From Flavobacterium psychrophilum (lineage in GTDB: Bacteria > Bacteroidota > Bacteroidia > Flavobacteriales > Flavobacteriaceae): a DNA stretch of 34,130 nucleotides. The translations under genes and the position numbers were made by a program. Below the pieces are notes generated by a model. That model saw only the letters and a program-made list of their open reading frames with translations, was not told the origin of the DNA and made no database searches. How positions within the stretch are numbered: the stretch's first letter is position 1; every line of letters starts with the position of its first letter. Of this stretch, positions 9,801 to 18,430 are shown one piece after another. The stretch is taken from assembly GCA_945878515.1 (NCBI GenBank), contig CAMCTL010000012.1:1-34130 (forward strand), read 5' to 3'.

Positions 9801-10936
9801 GGGCTATAAAACTTTCTATTACAGAAACAGAAACCGAAGTACAAGTACAATTAGTGGATGAAGGAATTGGAATTTCAAAAAAACACCTTTCCAAAATATT
9901 CAATCGGTTTTATCAAGCCAATGACATTAATACTGAAAGTGGAAAAGGTTTTGGATTAGGTTTAACCATTTCGCAGGAAATTATAAAGCTTCATCAAGGC
10001 GAAATTAGTGTTAAAAGTAAAAAAGGAGCCGGCAGTACCTTTACAATTATATTAAAAAAAGGAAATTCTTTTTTCAATGCCGCTGAAATTGGCGCAAGCG
10101 AAACCAATGACGAACTCATCGAGAATTATTTTTCTACCAAACAAGATAATACACAGGCACTATCACAAATTTCGGTTAACAAAGAACAAACTTTGCTTGT
10201 GGTTGAGGACAATATAGACATTTGCAATTATATAGTAGAACTTTTGTCAGACGAGTTTACGATTTTACAAGCATTTAATGGTAAAGAAGGATTAGAAATG
10301 GCTTTGGAAAAATCGCCCGATCTTATTATTAGCGATGTCATGATGCCAATTATGGACGGAATAGAACTGACGCATCATTTGAAAACAAATGTTACTACAA
10401 GCCACATTCCAGTTATTCTTTTAACCGCAAGAGCCTCTTTTAATAATAAAATGGAGGGTTTCGAAACGGGTGCCGATGATTATATCACCAAGCCTTTTAA
10501 CGAATCACTTCTTCGTGCCAGAATAAAAAACATACTCAAAAACAGAAGTATATTACACGAAAAATTCCATTCAGAAGACACAACCGCTATTGGCGAATTG
10601 GTAAAAAACAAAAAAGATCAGGAATTTCTTGAAAATTTAGGACAATTTATCGAAAAAAATATTGATTCGGATAATCTTAGTGTAAATCTTCTTGCTCAAG
10701 AATTAGGAATGAGCCACTCTGTGATTTATAAAAAACTAAAAACCTTGACTGGTTTGTCGCTTGTGGAATACATGCGCGATTATAGATTGAAAAAAGCCAA
10801 ACAACTTCTTATAACAAAACAGTTTTCTATAAACGAAGTTTGCTATCAAGTAGGCTATTCCGACCGAAAATATTTTAGCAAGCTATTCAAAGAACGTTTT
10901 GGTAATCCTCCCACTTTTTATATGAAAGAAAAATAA
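6872..10936 (+). CDS. Hybrid two-component system sensor-regulator (HTCS)
   Basis: A 1354-residue one-protein signalling system. It starts at a TTG; no nearby in-frame ATG exists and the first residues form a signal/anchor sequence. Residues about 30-690 contain 14 propeller motifs of the WIGT-x-G-G-LN-x-F/Y-[DN] kind, fitting two seven-bladed beta-propellers. A Y_Y_Y domain follows (about 700-785), then a transmembrane helix (about 790-813). The cytoplasmic part has HisKA with H850 (ISHEIRTP), HATPase_c (GFGLGLTIS near 1027), a receiver with D1155 (SDVMMP), and an AraC-type DNA-binding domain (about 1250-1354). The family senses oligosaccharides in the periplasm and activates the adjacent PUL. 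Here the neighbours point to beta-1,4-galacto-oligosaccharide, which is inference; Bacteroides BT4673 is the analogous regulator in a GH53/GH2 locus. Confidence 0.96.
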   Translation: MKSKQIKSYFALFFLLINAIFTPCSSQSQVLFGKLNQTKGLSNDRVSSIVKEKNGFVWIGTENGLNRFDGNKIRIYNKQNCNISSNDISDLLIDKNGKIWIATFGGGLNLYNPTTDKFVNFKNISNINTSIPSNELNTLFEDSKGTIWIGTKNGFSSFNKKSQNFTNYQFNSKNVYSISHNDVRSIYEDGNKNLWIGTFGGGLNKFDPNVRKFYRIKSATTISPDYIHSLCGINRDEILIGTSGKGLLTLDIKNLSFQKKRYGIEKTINIVRCIKKTQNGAIWVGTDGVGLFRINNINSKNPIVNNYTNDFQSESSISSNAIYALMEDENANIWAGTAWNGVDLLTLNKDFIFIPSTSKGESPISVLSVYKNKEALFMGLDGKGLNVFNNETNNIKRYNSASKNSIGDDYIQYIYEAKDKTLWIGTFVNGLVNFNYKTGSFSQFKQNLGDSKSLSFNDVRYIVEDEKNNFWIATWGGGLNYLDVKTKEFKSFKEKSGDKSALSSNNILSLQKDHHLIWLATFGGGLNLLDTKTNQFKAFRSIEGNPNAISSDYLYSVLKDSKGNIWLGTAGEGINMLNTKTQKINRFDNFKNVRYQTVMSIVEDNKGLIWFSTKQGVFNYDYTTKTFKNFSNLNEDYHINSGFKDENGMLYFGCSKGVVKFNPETIKAKNVTPKVKFTSFKLYNNEVAIGEDEILKKNISFSENISLKHDQDVITFEFAAMLFPSSASCEYQIKMDNFDENWRSIGKEGSATYTNLSSGDYVFKVRSRELGSEWSQQFSALNITIQKPFWLEWWAFVIYIILGILTLYVFIKYIISWENMKADLRFEKFSHEKDAELYNLKQDFFTNISHEIRTPVTLILSSINKLLKNDAFSDSQQQNPLGTIKKNGEYLLNLVNELLDFRKLEHQQIMIKVFKSDWVKFCKEIYLSFKEFAYQKNIAFEFECSSSSIELWFDKNQMGKVLYNLFSNALKFTSTGGAIKLSITETETEVQVQLVDEGIGISKKHLSKIFNRFYQANDINTESGKGFGLGLTISQEIIKLHQGEISVKSKKGAGSTFTIILKKGNSFFNAAEIGASETNDELIENYFSTKQDNTQALSQISVNKEQTLLVVEDNIDICNYIVELLSDEFTILQAFNGKEGLEMALEKSPDLIISDVMMPIMDGIELTHHLKTNVTTSHIPVILLTARASFNNKMEGFETGADDYITKPFNESLLRARIKNILKNRSILHEKFHSEDTTAIGELVKNKKDQEFLENLGQFIEKNIDSDNLSVNLLAQELGMSHSVIYKKLKTLTGLSLVEYMRDYRLKKAKQLLITKQFSINEVCYQVGYSDRKYFSKLFKERFGNPPTFYMKEK

Positions 10937-11061
10937 AATTCATAAATTTTATTTTTAAATGATTGAGAAGACTATTTTATAGATTTAGAAATAGTGCTCT
11001 TCTGCTTCACCCTAATTTATTTACAGCATTTGCAAGGATTATGTGCCTTTATTTGTAAAAA

Positions 11062-11098
11062 ACGATTTCGTACCCCTAAAAAAACGATTTTGTTCCCT
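11062..11098 (+). promoter_or_regulatory. Tandem repeat, candidate HTCS operator upstream of susC
   Basis: ACGATTTCGTACCCCT (11062-11077) is followed 22 bases later by a looser copy, ACGATTTTGTTCCCT (11084-11098). The word, spacing and position relative to a TAATATTG element match the site at 3312-3349. A shared operator implies the HTCS controls both the susC operon and the separate 1074-aa gene. Confidence 0.7.
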
Positions 11099-11118
11099 CG
11101 GATCGATTGCGATATCTG

Positions 11119-11126
11119 TAATATTG
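11119..11126 (+). promoter_or_regulatory. Candidate -7 element TAATATTG of the susC operon
   Basis: One mismatch to TAnnTTTG. It lies 35 bases after the start of the second repeat copy, nearly the same as the 36 bases at the other site. No well-spaced TTG -33 element is evident (TTG at 11090 leaves 26 bases), which would fit an activator-dependent promoter. Confidence 0.5.
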
Positions 11127-11306
11127 TATCTGAATAATTTTTGATTTATACAAAATACAATCTATTTTAAATGAATTTTAAAATTATAGTAGATTATCTG
11201 ATAATTAGTTATCGATTAACGAATTATCTTTAATAGCTGTCAGAATTAAATAATAAATAGATTTATTACCAAAACAAAAACCGAACTTTTACAATTAAAG
11301 TGAAAT

Positions 11307-14264
11307 ATGAAAACAGTCCGAAAGCAAAAACGAATCCATACAGTTTATAAATTTTCCTATTTGTATATTATTTTTTTAATACCGCTCCTGTTCTTTGGGC
11401 AAAAAGTTGATGTTAAGGGTACCATTACAGATGATGTCACTCAAGCAACTATTCCAGGTGTTACGATTACTTTAAAAAACAATACAAATTCTGTTATTTC
11501 AGATTTAGATGGTAATTTCAGCATAAAAGCAGAAAGCGGTGATACTGCAATATTTTCTTTTTTAGGATATGCAACACTAGAAAGAAAAATTACGGGAAAA
11601 GTCTTGAATGTATCTCTTCAAGAAATAACTAAAACACTAAACGAAGTTGTAGTTATAGGATATGGATCTGCTAAGAAAAAAGATCTTACAGGTTCAGTAA
11701 CGCAGGTAAATGCTAAGGATTTTCATAAAGCGCCTGTAACAAATGTCGAAGGACTTATTGCTAATAAAGTTGCAGGCGTACAAATAACGCCTAGAAGCGG
11801 GAAGCCGGGTGCTGGAAGTTCAATTATAATTCGTGGTGGATCGTCTTTAAATGCTAGTAACGATCCCTTATATGTTATCGATGGCGTTACGCTAGAAGGT
11901 TCAAACGGTGGTCCGGGTGTTCTTAGTCAATTGAATCCGAATGATATAGAAAGTTTTACGGTACTCAAAGATGCATCAGCAGCAGCAATATACGGTTCGA
12001 GAGCATCGAACGGCGTTATAATAATTGTAACCAAAAAAGGCAGTCTAAAAGAGACTAAAGTTGATTTCTCGTCGAACTTTAGAGTAACTAGTATTATGGA
12101 ACAAGCTCCTGTATTATCAGCAGATGAGTACAGGACTTTATCTAGCAGCTTGGTAGCTAATGGAACCCCGCCAAAAACAGCACCTGGTACAGCGAACACA
12201 AATTGGCAAAATGAAATATACCAATTAGCATTAGCATCCGAGCAGAATTTAAGTATGAGTGGGGCATTGAAATCATTGCCATACAGAGTATCTGTTGGAT
12301 ATTTAAATCAAGATGGTATTTTACGAACAGGTAATTACGAAAGATTCACCGCATTACTGAATTTGAGTCCAAAATTTTTTGACAACCATTTAAAAGTTAA
12401 TTTAAATTTAAAAGGATCATTTGAAGATGAGCATATTGCTAACGAAGGTGCGCTCTGGAATGCTCGTGCATTTGACCCGACTCAACCTGTTCGTGTTGAA
12501 GATCAAACTTATGGGGGCTATTTTCAATACACACAATTTGCTAGCAATCCAGCATTGGCTATAATCAATCCGGTAAGTATGCTAGAGCAGGTCAATACTC
12601 GAAATGAAAATATGCGAGGAGTTGGGAATTTACAAATGGATTATTCGATGCATTTTTTGCCGGACTTACACCTGAATGTAAATGCTGGTTTCGATATTTC
12701 ACGAGGTAAATATTTAAGCGCTGCATCGGAAAGCTATTTTCCAGCAAACCTAACAAATGGTTATATTTATTTCGGGGATCCTTCTCGAGAAGTCCGAAAC
12801 ACTTTATTCGAATCGTATTTGTTTTACAGCAAAGATATATCTGCTTTAAAAAGTAGGTTTGACATTACTGCGGGTTATTCTTATAATGACTTTTTGACCA
12901 CTAATTATTCATATCCAACTTTTCGCCCTGATGGTGTTAAACAACCCAATAGCGACCCTGTTTTTCCGCTTGACAAGCCAAGTCATTCTATCATATCTTT
13001 TTACGGCAGAGTTAATTATGTCTTTAATGAAAAATATTTATTGACTGCCACTTTGCGTCAAGATGGTTCTTCCCGATTTTCAGAAGAAAATAGATGGGGT
13101 TTGTTTCCCTCTGCTGCTTTTGCTTGGAAAATAAAAGAAGAAAGTTTTCTTAAAGGCAGCAAAACTTTTTCCGATTTGAAATTAAGATTGGGTTATGGTG
13201 TTACTGGGCAACAAGATGGGATTGCTAACTATTATCACAGGCCAAGTTATTATTCTGGTTTTATAGACCAACAGTACACTTTTGGAAACACAAGTTATCT
13301 TACAGTAAATCCAGGTGCTTATAATCTAAATCTAAAATGGGAAGAAACTGCTTCGTCGAATATTGGAGTTGATTTTGGCTTTTTGAAAAACAGAATTACA
13401 GCGAGTGTCGACCTTTACCTTAAAGAAACAAAAGATTTATTAAATAATACACGTGTTCCCTTAGGCTTCAATCAAGGAAATGAATTGTTGCTAAATATCG
13501 GAAAAATGGAAAATAGAGGTGTCGAGTTTGCTTTGAAAGTAATTCCGATACGAACAGATGATATTTCTTGGGATTTAAATTTTAATTTCACGTATAACGA
13601 AAATAAAATTACACACCTCAACGATGTTTCTGATGAAGGAATCGGGTTGTTTAGCGATGCCATTTTAGTCAATACTGTAGGATATCAACGAAACACCTTT
13701 TATTTATACCATCAAGTTTATGGTACTAACGGAATGCCAATAGAAGGACAAATGCTAGACCTCAATAAAGATGGTTTACTGAACGCTAGTGATCGTTACA
13801 TTACAGATAAATCTAGCGCTCCTAGATTTCTAATGGGATTTAGCTCCAACTTCCAATACAAAAAATGGAATGTAAGTACCGCTTTTCACGCCAATTTAGG
13901 ACACTATTTATTTTTTCATCCTTATGACAACACCATTTCTATCACAGAATGGCAAACCTCTCAAAATTTGAGCACCTTATATTACGACACACTCTTTAGT
14001 CATAATGACCCAGCACAAGGATTTAGCGATTTCTATTTACAAAATGCTTCTTTTCTAAAAATGGATAACATTAGTATCGGTTACGATTTTGGTAAAGTCC
14101 TAGCTCATTCCAAAGTAGGAATGAACGTCAATTTATCAGTTCAAAATGTTTTTATACTCACAAAATATCAAGGTCTTGATCCAGAAGCGATGACAACGAA
14201 TGGCAATGAAAATCCTTATCCAGTTCCACGTATTTTTTCACTGGGCTTAAATCTTAATTTTTAA
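11307..14264 (+). CDS. SusC/RagA-family TonB-dependent outer membrane transporter
   Basis: The 985 residues begin with a signal sequence (about 1-32, ending LLFFGQ). A carboxypeptidase-regulatory-like beta-sandwich follows (about 33-108; VKGTITDD, DLDGNFSI, FLGYATLE). Then comes the SusC-type TonB box/plug start LNEVVVIGYG and the plug (about 110-235; IIIRGGSSLNASNDPLYVIDG). A large beta-barrel ends in a terminal phenylalanine (LGLNLNF), the usual outer-membrane insertion signal. The family imports oligosaccharides with TonB energy, capped by a SusD lipoprotein. Here susD follows after 21 bases, and GH53/GH2 genes downstream indicate galacto-oligosaccharides as cargo (inference). The candidate HTCS operator lies about 210 bases upstream. 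Confidence 0.97.
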   Translation: MKTVRKQKRIHTVYKFSYLYIIFLIPLLFFGQKVDVKGTITDDVTQATIPGVTITLKNNTNSVISDLDGNFSIKAESGDTAIFSFLGYATLERKITGKVLNVSLQEITKTLNEVVVIGYGSAKKKDLTGSVTQVNAKDFHKAPVTNVEGLIANKVAGVQITPRSGKPGAGSSIIIRGGSSLNASNDPLYVIDGVTLEGSNGGPGVLSQLNPNDIESFTVLKDASAAAIYGSRASNGVIIIVTKKGSLKETKVDFSSNFRVTSIMEQAPVLSADEYRTLSSSLVANGTPPKTAPGTANTNWQNEIYQLALASEQNLSMSGALKSLPYRVSVGYLNQDGILRTGNYERFTALLNLSPKFFDNHLKVNLNLKGSFEDEHIANEGALWNARAFDPTQPVRVEDQTYGGYFQYTQFASNPALAIINPVSMLEQVNTRNENMRGVGNLQMDYSMHFLPDLHLNVNAGFDISRGKYLSAASESYFPANLTNGYIYFGDPSREVRNTLFESYLFYSKDISALKSRFDITAGYSYNDFLTTNYSYPTFRPDGVKQPNSDPVFPLDKPSHSIISFYGRVNYVFNEKYLLTATLRQDGSSRFSEENRWGLFPSAAFAWKIKEESFLKGSKTFSDLKLRLGYGVTGQQDGIANYYHRPSYYSGFIDQQYTFGNTSYLTVNPGAYNLNLKWEETASSNIGVDFGFLKNRITASVDLYLKETKDLLNNTRVPLGFNQGNELLLNIGKMENRGVEFALKVIPIRTDDISWDLNFNFTYNENKITHLNDVSDEGIGLFSDAILVNTVGYQRNTFYLYHQVYGTNGMPIEGQMLDLNKDGLLNASDRYITDKSSAPRFLMGFSSNFQYKKWNVSTAFHANLGHYLFFHPYDNTISITEWQTSQNLSTLYYDTLFSHNDPAQGFSDFYLQNASFLKMDNISIGYDFGKVLAHSKVGMNVNLSVQNVFILTKYQGLDPEAMTTNGNENPYPVPRIFSLGLNLNF

Positions 14265-14285
14265 TTCAATATCAAATAAAACAAC

Positions 14286-15848
14286 ATGGCAACTTTAAAA
14301 AAATTGAATGGCAATTGGTTTCTTCTAGGAATCTTACTTTGTGCTATTACATTTAGTTTACATTCATGCACAGATGATTTGGAAAAAATTCCAGTCAATG
14401 AACAAACAGCCGATGTACACTTTACTAGCGTAGGTGCATACAAACAAAGTTTAGCGGGTGCTTATTCAAGAATGGCTTACAGTACGTTCCTAAGACACTA
14501 TTGGAGTATGCAAGAATATTCTACGGATATGGCTGTGAGTACATGGAATGATGGCGGAGACGGTATTTATCACGAATTAGCTTGGAGCGCAGACTCGCCA
14601 GCAATTGCAAACGTTTATACTGCCACACTTACTATGATTACATTGTGCAATGACTTTATCAATCAATCATCAGATGATGTGCTAGCTAGAAGAGGATTTT
14701 CGACTACAGATGCTGCCGAAATAAAACAATTCCGCGCCGAAGCACGATATTTAAGAGCCTATTGTTTTTGGATTTTGATGGACTGTTATGGAAACCCACC
14801 TTTTCCTACTGAGAAAACTTTAGCTAAATCATACCCTACTCAAATTAAGCGCGCTGATTTGTTCAAATATATTGAAGCTGAGTTAAAAGAAATGGATCCT
14901 TTATTAGCAGAACCTAAAACCAATGAACTCGGAAGACCTGATAAAGCCGCAGCCTGGGCTTTACTTTCTAGAATGTATTTGAACGCCAAAGTATATACTG
15001 GAGAAAACCGATATACAGACGCAATCACTTATTGTACAAAAATAGTTAATGCAAATTACTCCTTAGAATCAAATTATACTTGGTTGATGCTAGGCGATAA
15101 TAATCTCAACACTAATGAATTTATCTTTGCAATCAAATATGACAATACGAATAAAACTTGGAACAGTACAAACTTCCTTGCTTTAGGAGCAGCTGGAGTT
15201 CCTGCATCATTAAACGGCATGTCAGGAAGCTGGAACTCGTTTAGATTTACACAACAAATACCCGCTTTATTCCCATCTACAAATCCAACCATCGACAAAC
15301 GGGCTTTGTTCTACACCGCAGGACAAAATTTAGAAGTAGAAAAAATAACCACAAGTACAGATGGGTATTCTTCATACAAATACAGAAATGTTAAACGCGA
15401 TGGTACACCAGTTACACAAAATAATGCTTTTGGTAACTTATCCGATATTGATTTTCCAATATTTCGTTTAGCCGAAATTTATCTTACTTATGCAGAAGCT
15501 GTTTTACGTGGAGGAACTGGCGGAGATAATGCAACGGCACTTACATACATCAACAAAATAAGAGGTAGAGCTTATGCAAATAATCCATCAAGCACAAACG
15601 GCAATATTTCGGCTTCGACACTTACACTTGATTTTATTTTAGACGAAAGAGCCAGAGAATTGTACTGGGAAACCCATCGTAGAACCGATTTAGTTCGGTA
15701 TGATAAGCTAACAACAGGATCTTATATATGGGCATGGAAAGGTGGCGTAAAAGCAGGTACCACTGTTGATCCCAAATTCAATTTATTCCCGATACCAACA
15801 TCAGATTTAGTGGTAAATCCAAATTTAAAGCAAATTGATGGTTTCTAA
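14286..15848 (+). CDS. SusD/RagB-family surface glycan-binding lipoprotein
   Basis: The 520 residues start with a lipoprotein signal whose lipobox ends at C28 (FSLHSC), followed by TDDLEK. The acidic residues just after the cysteine resemble the surface-export signal of Bacteroidota lipoproteins. The helical SusD core is recognised by RAEARYLRAYCF near residues 150-160, DCYGNPPF, the TPR-like helices (AAWALLSRMYLNAKVYTG), and the C-terminal RAxELYWETHRRTDLVRYDK stretch. Family role: it forms the lid of the SusC transporter and captures oligosaccharides at the cell surface. It sits 21 bases after susC and 30 bases before the SusE/F-like gene, in one operon. Confidence 0.96.
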   Translation: MATLKKLNGNWFLLGILLCAITFSLHSCTDDLEKIPVNEQTADVHFTSVGAYKQSLAGAYSRMAYSTFLRHYWSMQEYSTDMAVSTWNDGGDGIYHELAWSADSPAIANVYTATLTMITLCNDFINQSSDDVLARRGFSTTDAAEIKQFRAEARYLRAYCFWILMDCYGNPPFPTEKTLAKSYPTQIKRADLFKYIEAELKEMDPLLAEPKTNELGRPDKAAAWALLSRMYLNAKVYTGENRYTDAITYCTKIVNANYSLESNYTWLMLGDNNLNTNEFIFAIKYDNTNKTWNSTNFLALGAAGVPASLNGMSGSWNSFRFTQQIPALFPSTNPTIDKRALFYTAGQNLEVEKITTSTDGYSSYKYRNVKRDGTPVTQNNAFGNLSDIDFPIFRLAEIYLTYAEAVLRGGTGGDNATALTYINKIRGRAYANNPSSTNGNISASTLTLDFILDERARELYWETHRRTDLVRYDKLTTGSYIWAWKGGVKAGTTVDPKFNLFPIPTSDLVVNPNLKQIDGF

Positions 15849-15878
15849 TAAATCTGAAAACAATTAAAATACACATCC

Positions 15879-17045
15879 ATGAAAAAATATTCAAAATTAA
15901 TATTCGTCCTTACTCTAATCATAATTTCAGCTTATTCCTGTAATGATGACACCGCACAATATATGGCAAAAACCCCTGTTGATGGTGCATTTTTGCTAAC
16001 AAATAACACTAGCGAAATCATATTAGATCCAAAAAATGCAGACAAAAACATTGCGCTGACATTAAGTTGGGAAGACAAGAATTGGTACGGCATTGATACG
16101 CCATTAACTTACACTGTACAAATAGACAAAAACGATGGTGAATTTATAAAACCACTAGAAATTGCTATAGCCTCTGGCGAAAGTATTGCTATAACCCAAG
16201 CCGACCTGAATGCAAAAGCATTTGAGTTAAACCTACCTCCAGCAGTGGCTTCAAAAATTAAAATAAGACTTAAAACAAGCTTAAAATATGGCGCAGTACC
16301 TTTTTATTCTAATGTCAGTATTGTAACAATTACGCCTTACAAAACGCTTGTGCTCAAGTATGATATGCCAAAGGAACTGTTCCTTCAAGGTGATGCAGTG
16401 CCATCAAACTGGGGAACACCTGTAACAGATATCCAAAAGATGGTTCAAATAGACGATCATCGCTTTGGACTAATTACCAAATTAACCGGCGGAAAAAGTT
16501 TTGCGGCAATTACTACAACCTCAACATGGTCTGATCCAGCTTATGTAACAATGGAAGCTAATGAAAATCCGCAAAGTAGTGGTACTTTTGAGCCCAGAGG
16601 TTCAGCCACTAAATGGGGTGGCACCCCAATGAAATCTCCAGCAGTAACGGGAGTTTATCAAGTTATTTTTAATTTTACAACAGGAATTTATTCGATTACT
16701 CCAGCAGTTTTACTGCCATCTCCAGCTGAACTTTACATTATAGGCGATGCCACAAATAACGGATGGGCCATTCCTGGAAATACCCAAAAATTCAATAAAA
16801 TAGACGAAAATACTTTTACGCTAACAACAACACTTAAAGCAGGTAAATTTGCTTTTATCAGTGCAAATTCAACTTGGTCAACACCAGCTTATCTAGGAAA
16901 AACTGAGGGTGAACCGTCATTAGCGGGGAATTTAACGCTGAATCAAGCTCCAAATTTTGCTGGGAGTAATATCAACGCTCCTAATCCTGGAAACTATACT
17001 ATTACGGTTAACATGAAATCAGGAACTTATGTTTTAAAACCATAA
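15879..17045 (+). CDS. SusE/SusF-like surface glycan-binding lipoprotein
   Basis: The 388 residues start with a lipoprotein signal with C21 (ISAYSC) followed by NDDTAQ, again acidic right after the lipidated cysteine. The N-terminal part (about 25-155) is a SusE-type Ig-like domain (LSWEDKNWYG ... YTVQIDKN). Two related beta-sandwich modules follow at about 166-275 (LFLQGDAVPSNWG) and 283-386 (LYIIGDATNNGWA), each with a W-x-DP/TPAY motif. SusE/F modules bind glycan at the cell surface without catalysis. Position directly after susD supports a surface glycan-binding role; galactan as the ligand is inferred from the enzymes downstream. Confidence 0.92.
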   Translation: MKKYSKLIFVLTLIIISAYSCNDDTAQYMAKTPVDGAFLLTNNTSEIILDPKNADKNIALTLSWEDKNWYGIDTPLTYTVQIDKNDGEFIKPLEIAIASGESIAITQADLNAKAFELNLPPAVASKIKIRLKTSLKYGAVPFYSNVSIVTITPYKTLVLKYDMPKELFLQGDAVPSNWGTPVTDIQKMVQIDDHRFGLITKLTGGKSFAAITTTSTWSDPAYVTMEANENPQSSGTFEPRGSATKWGGTPMKSPAVTGVYQVIFNFTTGIYSITPAVLLPSPAELYIIGDATNNGWAIPGNTQKFNKIDENTFTLTTTLKAGKFAFISANSTWSTPAYLGKTEGEPSLAGNLTLNQAPNFAGSNINAPNPGNYTITVNMKSGTYVLKP

Positions 17046-17160
17046 CAAAAAATTAAACAACATATAATTGGAACGAGATTAGCAATAATTAGTCTGATTT
17101 TGAAATAGAATTAACGCTTTTGTTGGACTATAATAATATTTAATTTAACACAAACAGAAA

Positions 17161-18378
17161 ATGTTTACAAAATATCGCATTTTACAAATCATAGGGCTTT
17201 TAACTTTTTTATTACAGTTTAGCTGTTCAATGGAAAACCCTATTCCAACACCTACAACCTTCATACCCAAACCCAGCGATGTGTTTTACAAGGGAACATA
17301 TATGGCTTATGTGGCCCATCAAGAAACTTATGGAGGTGTAATTTTCAAAGAAAATGGAGTTCCAAAAGATGCTTTTAAAAGTATAGCAGATCATGGAGCA
17401 AACATCGCTCGATTTCGGATAGATATGCCACCATACAAAAGTAGTTATACCAAAGGCTATGCAGATGTTGATTTTGGTTCGCCAGAAAAAGTAAAAATAG
17501 AGATGCAAAGAGCAAAAAATGCAGGCTTAAAAAGCTTATTAACATTTGGTTATCAATCAATGGCTCTAAATGATGAACAAAGATTAAATAGTTATGTAGC
17601 GCCATTAGCGTGGCAAAGTATAGCAAATGATATCGATAAGTTGAAAGATTCAGTTTACAAACATACAACCATTGTATTAGAAGACTACATAAAGGCAGGT
17701 TTAGCACCAGAAATTGTTGCTATTGGTAATGAAACCAACGAAAGATTTCTCGAACCTAATCTAAAAGAAAATGAATTGCCCGCATATAGCGTAGTTCGAT
17801 CAGTAAAATTGTTAAACGCAGGGACTAAAGCAGTAAGAGATTTAAACAAAAAACATGGTTTAAATATGAAAATTGCCTGCCATATTTTTAGTGCAGCTAG
17901 TTTAAAATTTTGGTTAAAATCCCACGTAAGCAACGGTTTGGACTTTGATATTATGGCGCTTTCGCATTATCATGGGTGGCATTCTTTAGGAGACTTCAAA
18001 AGTTGGACAGATGTCGTTGGATTTGTAAAAACCAAATACCAAAAGGATTTTCTAATTATGGAAACAGCACAATTGTTCAGAACTGGTGGTAATGACGCTC
18101 ATATAGATATTCTTGGTGTAGAAAACATTCCTACCGGTTACCCTAATCCACCAACAACAGATACACAAAAAAAATACATGAAAGATTTCGGACAAGAACT
18201 ATATGATGCAGGCGGTATTGGCATTATTTATTGGGGTGGCGAATGGGTTGGTTCTAAAACATTAATTTTTCCTGATCAATACGGAGCGGGTTCATCTTGG
18301 GAAAATAAAGCATTTTGGGATTTTAATCATAACCTCCACGACGGTATCAACTGGATGAATGAAATTAAGCAAAAATAA
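17161..18378 (+). CDS. GH53-family endo-beta-1,4-galactanase, divergent lipoprotein
   Basis: The 405 residues have a lipoprotein signal with C22 (LLQFSC) and then a (beta/alpha)8 barrel. The general acid/base is E191 in AIGNETNE and the nucleophile is E301 in IMETAQ, the order and spacing expected of clan GH-A. GH53 enzymes cleave beta-1,4-galactan of pectic arabinogalactan. This copy is clearly less like the three other GH53 proteins in the window: it lacks their KGADVSWLPQMEA opening and HCSPAET segment and has FYKGTYMAYV instead. It may therefore have another chain-length preference or attack a substituted galactan (inference). It lies 115 bases after the SusE/F-like gene, probably in the same transcript. 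Confidence 0.87.
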   Translation: MFTKYRILQIIGLLTFLLQFSCSMENPIPTPTTFIPKPSDVFYKGTYMAYVAHQETYGGVIFKENGVPKDAFKSIADHGANIARFRIDMPPYKSSYTKGYADVDFGSPEKVKIEMQRAKNAGLKSLLTFGYQSMALNDEQRLNSYVAPLAWQSIANDIDKLKDSVYKHTTIVLEDYIKAGLAPEIVAIGNETNERFLEPNLKENELPAYSVVRSVKLLNAGTKAVRDLNKKHGLNMKIACHIFSAASLKFWLKSHVSNGLDFDIMALSHYHGWHSLGDFKSWTDVVGFVKTKYQKDFLIMETAQLFRTGGNDAHIDILGVENIPTGYPNPPTTDTQKKYMKDFGQELYDAGGIGIIYWGGEWVGSKTLIFPDQYGAGSSWENKAFWDFNHNLHDGINWMNEIKQK

Positions 18379-18430
18379 GCAGTTAAACAACAAAAAATAT
18401 TTATAAAAACAATTAACAAACAATACAATC

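Larger units (their letters stand above)
10937..11306. other. Upstream region of susC
   Basis: A 370-base non-coding stretch. It holds the tandem operator-like repeat at 11062-11098 and a promoter-like TAATATTG at 11119-11126. An imperfect AT-rich inverted repeat lies near 10960-11003 (GAAGA-CTATTT and AAATAG-TGC-TCTTC) with no T-run, so I do not call it a terminator. The remaining 180 bases to the susC start are very AT-rich and imply a long untranslated leader if the promoter call is right. Confidence 0.6.

Noticed and set aside
10960..11003. Terminator for the HTCS gene
   Set aside because: The inverted repeat is AT-rich with a three-base bulge and no T-run follows.
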